Below are positions 1 through 5,223 of a DNA stretch of 5,223 nucleotides, piece after piece; position 1 is the first letter of the stretch; every line of letters begins with the position of its first letter. Below the pieces are notes generated by a model. The model ran no database searches. It was not told where the DNA came from and saw only the letters and a program-made list of their open reading frames with translations. Both the position numbers and the translations under genes were made by a program. The stretch comes from Epsilonproteobacteria bacterium UBA6211 (GTDB lineage Bacteria > Campylobacterota > Campylobacteria > Campylobacterales > Arcobacteraceae): NCBI GenBank assembly GCA_002421845.1, contig DISL01000018.1, positions 1 through 5,223 of the forward strand, in the 5' to 3' direction.

Positions 1-11
1 TTGGAGTATTA

Positions 12-839
12 ATGCCTACTTTAGATACTACTTATAAACAAATTGAAAAGGCAATAAAATATATTGATGAAAACTTCAAGGAACATCCAAGTGTTGAGGA
101 AGTTGCCAAAAATATAGGTATGAGTAAATTTCATTTTATAAGAGTTTTCAAAGAGTATGTGGGTGTTACTCCAAAACAATTTTTACATTGCGTAACGCTA
201 AATTATGCAAAAGAACATATAAAAGAGTCCAAATCCATACTAGATAGTAGTTTGGATATTGGACTATCTAGTACAAGCAGACTTCATGAACTTTTTGTAA
301 ACTTGATTGGAGTTACTCCCAAAGAATGGAAAGAAAAAGGGAAAGATGTACAAATCACTTATGGTTTTGGACAAACTCCTTTTGGTGAAGCTTTGATTGG
401 ATTTACAGATAAAGGAATCTGCTACTTAGGTTTTATTGATGAAAATAAAACTGAAATTTTTAATCGTTTCAATGAACTTTGGGAAAATGCAAATTTAGTT
501 CACGATGAAACTGCTGCAAATGAATACTTAGAAAATATCTTCATAAAAAATAAAAAATATAACCTTTTTGTAAAAGGAACAAATCTTCAAATAAACGTTT
601 GGAAAGCCTTATTAAATCTACCAAATGGAATAGTTGCAACATATCAAGATATTGCTAATTATCTAGATAAACCAAAGGCTGTAAGAGCAATTGCAAGTGC
701 TATTGGAAGAAATCATATTGGATATTTGATTCCTTGCCATAGAGTTATCGCTAAAAGTGGAGCTATGAGTGGATATAGATGGGGAATTGAACGAAAAAAA
801 ATCCTAATCGCTTACGAATCTGTAAAAGAAAATAGTTAA
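12..839 (+). CDS. Ada-like fusion: AraC-type HTH regulator / methylated-DNA--protein-cysteine S-methyltransferase
   Basis: This cytoplasmic 275-residue protein should transfer alkyl groups from O6-alkylguanine (and O4-alkylthymine) in DNA to its own cysteine, a suicide repair reaction. Residues about 9-108 form an AraC-type region with two helix-turn-helix units, the second ending in the family-typical GVTPKEW. Residues about 115-272 are the alkyltransferase. The active-site motif PCHRV is at 241-245 with acceptor Cys242. Tyr211 (VATYQDIA), Arg225 (RAIASAIGRN), Asn234 and Glu269 match the positions of the tyrosine, arginine finger, asparagine and catalytic-triad glutamate in known family members. 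Classical Ada is about 350 residues and starts with a zinc domain whose cysteine accepts methyl groups from phosphotriesters. That domain is absent, so the usual Ada switch is missing and the regulatory input is unclear. The ATG at 12 has a GGAG at 3-6. Its A is also the last base of a TAA in another frame, suggesting coupling to an upstream gene. The repair function is well supported; the transcriptional role is inferred. Confidence 0.93.
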   Translation: MPTLDTTYKQIEKAIKYIDENFKEHPSVEEVAKNIGMSKFHFIRVFKEYVGVTPKQFLHCVTLNYAKEHIKESKSILDSSLDIGLSSTSRLHELFVNLIGVTPKEWKEKGKDVQITYGFGQTPFGEALIGFTDKGICYLGFIDENKTEIFNRFNELWENANLVHDETAANEYLENIFIKNKKYNLFVKGTNLQINVWKALLNLPNGIVATYQDIANYLDKPKAVRAIASAIGRNHIGYLIPCHRVIAKSGAMSGYRWGIERKKILIAYESVKENS

Positions 840-873
840 AAAATTGTCTTATTTTTTAATTTAAACTATTTTT
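829..873 (+). terminator. possible weak A/T-rich terminator after the Ada-like gene
   Basis: AAAATAGTT at 829-837 is perfectly complementary to AACTATTTT at 864-872, and further T follows to 873. An inner pairing of A838-843 with T852-857 is also possible. The left arm overlaps the end of the coding region (stop at 837-839). The outer 9-bp stem has a single G-C pair, so it is weak and only tentatively an intrinsic terminator. The near symmetry would let it act in either direction. Confidence 0.3.
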
Positions 874-1029
874 CCTAATTTGAGTTATTGTTTTACCCTA
901 TTTCATAATTATCTGTTGAAATTTCTCTTCAATTAAATATTTCTGAAAAAAATTCAGTAATTCCTTTTCATAATTCTTCTTTTTGTTATTTTGTTACTTA
1001 CCATCTTCATACATCATTTTTATATTTAT

Positions 1030-1042
1030 TCACTGGTAGTGA
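1030..1042. promoter_or_regulatory. 13-bp dyad TCACT-N3-AGTGA, possible operator
   Basis: TCACT (1030-1034) and AGTGA (1038-1042) form a perfect inverted repeat around GGT. It is the most G/C-containing spot in an otherwise almost pure A/T stretch and lies about 100 bases before the effector start. Its right edge overlaps a -10-like GATAAT at 1041-1046. A regulator-binding site is possible, but no regulator family is identified and a chance dyad of this size is not rare. Confidence 0.2.
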
Positions 1043-1052
1043 TAATTAGTTA

Positions 1053-1085
1053 AATATAAAATAATAAAATTTAATATAAAATAAT
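1053..1085 (+). promoter_or_regulatory. candidate promoter region with a duplicated AATATAAAATAAT element
   Basis: The 13-bp sequence AATATAAAATAAT occurs at 1053-1065 and again, identically, at 1073-1085, exactly 20 bp apart. Each copy contains a TATAAA that could serve as a sigma-70 -10 box. No TTGACA-like -35 is seen, which is normal in Campylobacterota, where T-rich periodic sequence often replaces it. Starting from the second copy would give a leader of roughly 50 bases before the ATG at 1144. In sequence this A/T-rich, -10 look-alikes are common, so the exact start site is uncertain. Confidence 0.35.
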
Positions 1086-1143
1086 CTATATTTAAATTAT
1101 TTTTGTGTACCATAAGCCCATTTCTATGAAAAGGGATAGAAGA

Positions 1144-4100
1144 ATGGGAAATGAATATAATGTAATAGAAGAAGGCGTAATAACTTGTGCTTGTGGAGGA
1201 AATGTAACTCTAATTTCAACTGCATCAAACTTAAAAATAGCAGGTAAAAAACCTTTATACCTAAAAGATATGCTAGGAGCATCTGTTTCTTGTCCAAGAA
1301 GTAAAAATCCTTGTACAAAAGTAGTGAGTATCTCAACAGCAGGAACAGAAGTAAATGTATCGGCATCGGATTTAACATATCTTCTAAGAACAGATGGATT
1401 TAAAACAGATAAAGGAAGAGCTGTAATTTTGAAAGATCCTGGACAAGAAACTTCAAAAATATTATCTATTCCAACTGAAGAAAATTTAGATGTTACTGAA
1501 GTGCAAAAAGTTTTAAAAGAAGAGAAAAATAGGATTGAAGAAGAAATAGAAACAAAATATAAACTTTATCTTTTAAGAAAATCTGAAAAAATATATAAAC
1601 CAATACGTCCTTCAAGAGCTTTCAGAAAAACAAATGAGACATATGAAATAAATAAAAAAGAAACAAAATTTAATAATATTTATTCTCATACTTTAGCTTT
1701 TGTATATTTAGTAAAAAATAATGAATATCTAGAGTACAAAATTTGTAGTAATGGAGGAATAAATGCTGAAAGAGTAAAAGATATATATTATCATGATACA
1801 AAAAATGAAGTTTTAAGAAGATTTATTCCTTTAGAAGAGGATACAAGCTATCAAGTTTATTATAGTAACTTCCAATTAAAAAGTTTAACGGATATACAAA
1901 AACTTCCAGAGCTTAAAATAAATCCAAAAACATTAGATAAAAAAAGTGGAATCTATATAAAAGATATAGATAGTATAGATAAAAATGAAATTGAACAAAA
2001 ACTTATAGATGCACAAAACCCCCAAAATGGAGAAAAAAATTCAAATATCATAGTAGGTTTTTTAGAAGATATTATAGGAGAGATAGAAGATTTATATGAA
2101 AAATATTATACAAACTATAAACTTGCTTTCACCCATAATAAAGCAATCTTTGATGATATAAAGAAAAAGAACACATATGGTTATACTGTGGCTAATTTGG
2201 TGGATTTATTTCATATAGATGAAAAACAACAATCAGATGCAGCCAAACTTTCCAATATGTATGCAAGATTAATTTTACTACTTTATACAGATAAAACTTT
2301 TATGGATATATTGTTTAGTAAGCCAAACTTAGCTGAATTTTTAGATAAAGAAACTATGAAAATAGCCAAAGCATATATGCAAGAAACTGCATATTTGAAT
2401 AAAACAATTTTTAATAAAACATTATCTGCAAATGCAGTAAAGCAAGACTTTGTGATGGATAAACTTATGATTGCTAATAGTGGCGTTACTTTTAATGGTA
2501 CTATGCCTGATTATAATTATAGATATGCCTATTATAATAAATATGCCCAAAAGTTTCAAAAACCAAAAATGAGTCAACAAGGTTTTAAAACTTTAGAGTT
2601 TTATGGATCAGACTCAGAATTTACTACTATTCAAGAAGATGCGAGATTGGTTGCTGGGTATGTGATGTTTGCAATATTCTTTAGTAACAAATATGAAAAA
2701 CAACTTGAAACGTCAGATAACTATGATGCGCTTTATAGCTTACGAGAAGAGTTTTATATCCATCTAAAGTTGATGCAACCTTTACCAAATATAGGAAGCG
2801 ATAATATAAGAGATATAAAAAATATTGTGGAAGAACAAAAACAAAGCTATAACGCAATTTTAACCAAAGAAGATAAATTTTTAGAAGAATTTGAAAATCT
2901 TAATAATATTCATAAAATAAAATCCTATGAATCTAATGGTGGCAAAGTAAATCTTTCTTCAAAGTTTATTTATACCCCAACAACTTCATTGTATAAAGAT
3001 AGTGGTGTAGCTACACCAAAAAGTATCTTGCCAACGATTATTAGTAAACTCAAAGATGATAAACTAGCTTCCCTTTTGAAAATCTATCAAAACATAGAGT
3101 ATCCTGATGATTTATTATACACTGTAAGCAATATGAATATCATGCATTTATTAAGTGCTCCAAGAATTTTTATTGAACAAGAAGGAAATAATATAAGCCC
3201 TTTTAATAGTGAATTAGCTCATATATATGACTTTATGATCCATATAACCAATAAAAGAAAAAAATTAAGTGATGATAAAAAAGATATTATCTTCACTCAA
3301 TATGGTATATCAACTGCATACCTAGAGATGCAATTACAACATCTTATGAATGCCTATTTGCAAGGTGGAGCTTTGCAAAGTAAAGCTCAAAGCTTTATAG
3401 ATAGATATAAAAGGGAAGTCCCCGCAAAATATAAAATCCAATTAGATAATATCAATGATATGCTCTTTGACCCAACTTTTAAAAGTAAAGATATGATGGA
3501 AGAGTTTATGGGAGTGATTGCTTTGGCTAATGGTATTAGTGGCAATATCATTGATATATTGGATGAAATGAAGAAAGGAAATGAAGAAGTTTTTACTAGA
3601 CTTAAAAAAATTCCACATATTGATTTGGACAAGCTAGACCAAACAATCAAAAACCTCACTACAGCCAAAGTACAAATGCAAAGTGCTAGTGTACTAATGT
3701 CTATGGTAGGATTGGGGTATTTTATTTATAGAAAAGACAAAAACTTTGGTAATAGTATGGGTGCAGTAGGAGATATAGTAAATATTGTCAAAATTTCAGT
3801 AGATACTCTTATAGCTCAATTTAAAAACAAACAAGGTAATGCAGTAGAATCCATTATGCAAAAGATTCTCCAACATCAAAAGTTTCAATCTATAGTAAAA
3901 AGTAGCTCAAAAATGATTAATGCTGTAGGTATTCCATTGGTAATAGTTATGGGTACTTATGATACATTATCTTACTTCAGTGATGAGGATTATGATGCGA
4001 GTGTTATATCTGCCATGAAAACTATGCTAAGTGTTTCATTGTTATTAAGTGCAACTATTATTGGTTTTATATTACTTATTATCTTAGAATTACTTTGGTA

Positions 4101-4884
4101 TTTCTTTGGGCATATAGTTATTGATAGTGATATTGAAAAGTATTTGTATAAATCATTATTTTATAAAACTATGTCAAATGACTGGTATAAATATACCTCT
4201 CCAGCAGCTTTTTTGGTACATTCGGTAAGAGATCAGTATAGTAATCATAAAGATTATAAAGCATACTATCTTTTAGAAGCAACCAATTACAATGCTAAAT
4301 TAAAAGCTATAGAATCACAAGGCTTTAAATCTCAAAAAGCTCTTGTAAATTTCATAGGTCAAAACTATAAAACCAATGAGATATTTTTCGATACCGCTTT
4401 AGAAAATGAGATAAGTTTCTTTAAAACTGCTATTTATGGAATAGACTTACAAAAAGTAGATTATAGAATAAGCAATAGAAGAACAGTTATTGCAGGGATT
4501 GAAAGAGGCTTTAATGTAGAACATGCAGTAGGGATTCCAAAATCACTTGTTGATGATAAAGAGTTTAAATTATACTTTGCACCTTATGAGAAAGGATCGT
4601 ATTTGGAATTTTCTCGTAATCATCTAATTGAAGGTAGTGAATATGATGTTTTCAACCTTTTCCCTAATGAAGCCTCTTATTATCAAGATAAACAATTTGG
4701 ACAATCTGCCCATAGTGCAAATTTTAAAGTGTATGTGATAGTTTTAAGCTCATTAGTCAATGCTAAATATGAAATAGAACTAGATAGAGGAGTAAGTGAA
4801 AACTATATTATGAAAATAAGCAATATAGAGCAAATTAGCTTTACCCCTGAAGATAAACAATTTATAGAAGGAAAAATGAAATGA
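1144..4884 (+). CDS. probable PAAR-like-tipped T6SS effector with C-terminal membrane segments
   Basis: This 1246-residue protein has no signal peptide and is probably delivered by T6SS. Residues about 10-100 look like a PAAR-like spike-tip domain: CACGG at 15-19, a GKKPLYLKD turn at 34-42, GASVSCPR at 45-52, then NPCTK and STAGTEVNV. Cys15, Cys17, Cys50 and Cys57 are four of only five cysteines in the protein, suggesting a metal site. A charged helix (about 113-140) and a beta-rich stretch (about 178-260) follow. Residues 302-317 (IIVGFLEDIIGEIEDL) resemble the V-L-DP-IG-DL stretch of VasX-type effectors. The middle is mostly helical. Hydrophobic segments at about 843-862, 925-945 and 957-993 precede about 250 soluble residues. 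The ATG at 1144 is preferred because AAGGGA (1131-1136) sits 7 bases before it. In-frame GTG at 1105 and ATG at 1126 lack such a site but would add 13 or 6 residues. The stop overlaps the next gene by 4 bases. A membrane-damaging antibacterial toxin is inferred, and no enzymatic motif was recognised. Confidence 0.65.
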   Translation: MGNEYNVIEEGVITCACGGNVTLISTASNLKIAGKKPLYLKDMLGASVSCPRSKNPCTKVVSISTAGTEVNVSASDLTYLLRTDGFKTDKGRAVILKDPGQETSKILSIPTEENLDVTEVQKVLKEEKNRIEEEIETKYKLYLLRKSEKIYKPIRPSRAFRKTNETYEINKKETKFNNIYSHTLAFVYLVKNNEYLEYKICSNGGINAERVKDIYYHDTKNEVLRRFIPLEEDTSYQVYYSNFQLKSLTDIQKLPELKINPKTLDKKSGIYIKDIDSIDKNEIEQKLIDAQNPQNGEKNSNIIVGFLEDIIGEIEDLYEKYYTNYKLAFTHNKAIFDDIKKKNTYGYTVANLVDLFHIDEKQQSDAAKLSNMYARLILLLYTDKTFMDILFSKPNLAEFLDKETMKIAKAYMQETAYLNKTIFNKTLSANAVKQDFVMDKLMIANSGVTFNGTMPDYNYRYAYYNKYAQKFQKPKMSQQGFKTLEFYGSDSEFTTIQEDARLVAGYVMFAIFFSNKYEKQLETSDNYDALYSLREEFYIHLKLMQPLPNIGSDNIRDIKNIVEEQKQSYNAILTKEDKFLEEFENLNNIHKIKSYESNGGKVNLSSKFIYTPTTSLYKDSGVATPKSILPTIISKLKDDKLASLLKIYQNIEYPDDLLYTVSNMNIMHLLSAPRIFIEQEGNNISPFNSELAHIYDFMIHITNKRKKLSDDKKDIIFTQYGISTAYLEMQLQHLMNAYLQGGALQSKAQSFIDRYKREVPAKYKIQLDNINDMLFDPTFKSKDMMEEFMGVIALANGISGNIIDILDEMKKGNEEVFTRLKKIPHIDLDKLDQTIKNLTTAKVQMQSASVLMSMVGLGYFIYRKDKNFGNSMGAVGDIVNIVKISVDTLIAQFKNKQGNAVESIMQKILQHQKFQSIVKSSSKMINAVGIPLVIVMGTYDTLSYFSDEDYDASVISAMKTMLSVSLLLSATIIGFILLIILELLWYFFGHIVIDSDIEKYLYKSLFYKTMSNDWYKYTSPAAFLVHSVRDQYSNHKDYKAYYLLEATNYNAKLKAIESQGFKSQKALVNFIGQNYKTNEIFFDTALENEISFFKTAIYGIDLQKVDYRISNRRTVIAGIERGFNVEHAVGIPKSLVDDKEFKLYFAPYEKGSYLEFSRNHLIEGSEYDVFNLFPNEASYYQDKQFGQSAHSANFKVYVIVLSSLVNAKYEIELDRGVSENYIMKISNIEQISFTPEDKQFIEGKMK

Positions 4885-5223
4885 TACAAACATTAACTAA
4901 GATACTATTATTTATATTTATTATTAGTTTTAGCGCTTGTGAGGATAAAGGCTCACAAAAAACCCAAACGCAAGAAGTACAATATAAAGCTACGTTACCT
5001 ATGCCGGAATGGGACGATATTGCAGATAAAAATATTGATAAATATTGGCGAAGCCGTAATGCAGCCAAACATGACCCAATCCCAGCAACCCAAATAGGTT
5101 ATGCTTATGCAAATAAACTACAAGATTATGAAAAAGCTTTAGAGTGGTTTGAATACTCAAACTCTATGAAACCAACAGCAGATAATTCTGCTTATGCATG
5201 TTATGTACTTCAAGAAATGAAAC
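4881..5223 (+). CDS. TPR/Sel1-like lipoprotein, candidate immunity protein (3' end beyond window)
   Basis: The first 114 residues are visible and the gene continues past the window edge. Residues 1-20 form a lipoprotein signal: Lys7, a hydrophobic run at 8-17, then the lipobox-like FSAC with Cys20 as the lipidated residue. The -3 position is Phe rather than the usual Leu. After Cys20 comes Glu-Asp and then a Lys/Gln/Thr-rich linker. From about residue 70 there is a TPR/Sel1-like helical pair (IGYAYANKLQDYEKALEWF and what follows), so more repeats may lie beyond the window. ATG at 4881 overlaps the effector stop (ATGA), and AAGGA at 4868-4872 lies 8 bases upstream, pointing to translational coupling. 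Lipoproteins and Sel1-repeat proteins are known as immunity partners of T6SS effectors, notably phospholipase types. Immunity is inferred here from position and architecture. An accessory or assembly role is possible. Confidence 0.8.
   Translation, partial: MIQTLTKILLFIFIISFSACEDKGSQKTQTQEVQYKATLPMPEWDDIADKNIDKYWRSRNAAKHDPIPATQIGYAYANKLQDYEKALEWFEYSNSMKPTADNSAYACYVLQEMK

Larger units (their letters stand above)
840..1143. other. A/T-rich intergenic gap with no convincing gene
   Basis: No convincing gene is seen on either strand. The first two thirds (about 840-1020) is T-rich on the + strand. It contains small hairpins, such as CTGAA (943-947) with TTCAG (953-957) and TTGAA (916-920) with TTCAA (928-932), all too short to name. 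On the minus strand one frame stays open for 31 codons (993 down to 901) without a start signal. The last third (about 1021-1104) is almost pure A/T and carries the candidate promoter and repeat features listed separately. The gap gives the downstream effector gene its own regulatory region rather than placing it in the Ada-like gene's transcript. Confidence 0.6.

Noticed and set aside
943..957. Hairpin CTGAA-A5-TTCAG as a terminator or small RNA
   Set aside because: It has only five base pairs, no clean T tract and no neighbouring promoter signal, so it is too weak to call.
1105..1143. GTG at 1105 or ATG at 1126 as the start of the effector gene
   Set aside because: Neither has a ribosome-binding sequence, and the extra residues (MYHKPISMKRDRR) add nothing like a PAAR start. 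ATG 1144 has AAGGGA at good spacing. The choice is not certain.
1124..1378. Minus-strand open frame of 84 codons opposite the start of the effector gene
   Set aside because: It is Leu/Phe-rich low-complexity sequence lying wholly opposite the PAAR-like domain, with no family resemblance. It is best explained as the complement of Lys/Glu-rich codons.
3368..3394. Nested hairpins (GAGCTTT/AAAGCTC and AGCTTTG/CAAAGCT) within the effector gene
   Set aside because: They arise from repeated Ala/Leu/Ser codons around GALQSKAQS. There is no positional logic for a terminator or regulatory element in mid-gene.
3387..3668. Minus-strand open frame of 93 codons inside the effector gene
   Set aside because: It lies opposite continuous, well-composed coding sequence and shows Ser/Ile/Leu-rich content typical of a shadow frame.
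4862..5068. Minus-strand open frame of 68 codons across the effector/lipoprotein junction
   Set aside because: The opposite strand has a clear lipoprotein gene with a ribosome site and signal peptide, so this frame is a shadow.

Overview
The window is a very A+T-rich bacterial segment whose Ile/Lys/Asn/Leu-rich proteins and AGA/ATA/TTA-heavy codon use suit a low-GC Gram-negative. A lipoprotein signal and a probable type VI secretion (T6SS) effector support a Gram-negative, and the overall look is closest to the Arcobacter group of Campylobacterota. That placement is an inference from style and gene content; no rRNA or other marker is present.

Layout, all on the + strand. (1) Bases 12-839 encode an Ada-like fusion: an AraC-type helix-turn-helix region followed by an O6-alkylguanine-DNA alkyltransferase with an intact PCHRV active site. 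It lacks the N-terminal zinc domain of classical Ada. Its start overlaps a TAA in another frame (TAATG), so an upstream gene may end there. (2) Bases 840-1143 are a noncoding gap. It begins with a weak A/T hairpin that could end the first transcript and finishes with an extremely A/T-rich promoter-like stretch holding a 13-bp direct repeat and a small dyad. (3) Bases 1144-4884 encode a 1246-residue protein that I read as a PAAR-like-tipped T6SS effector. It has a Cys-rich N-terminal PAAR-like domain, a short charged helix, a long and mostly helical middle with a short VasX-like stretch, a cluster of hydrophobic segments, and about 250 residues of soluble C-terminus. (4) Starting at 4881, a lipoprotein gene with a TPR/Sel1-like repeat overlaps the effector stop codon by ATGA and runs off the window.

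The last two genes look like one translationally coupled unit. The proposed reading is a membrane-targeting antibacterial effector loaded on the T6SS spike by its own PAAR-like tip, with a cognate envelope-anchored immunity lipoprotein. The DNA-repair gene is probably an unrelated neighbour. No RNA genes, CRISPR arrays, insertion sequences or attachment sites were recognised.
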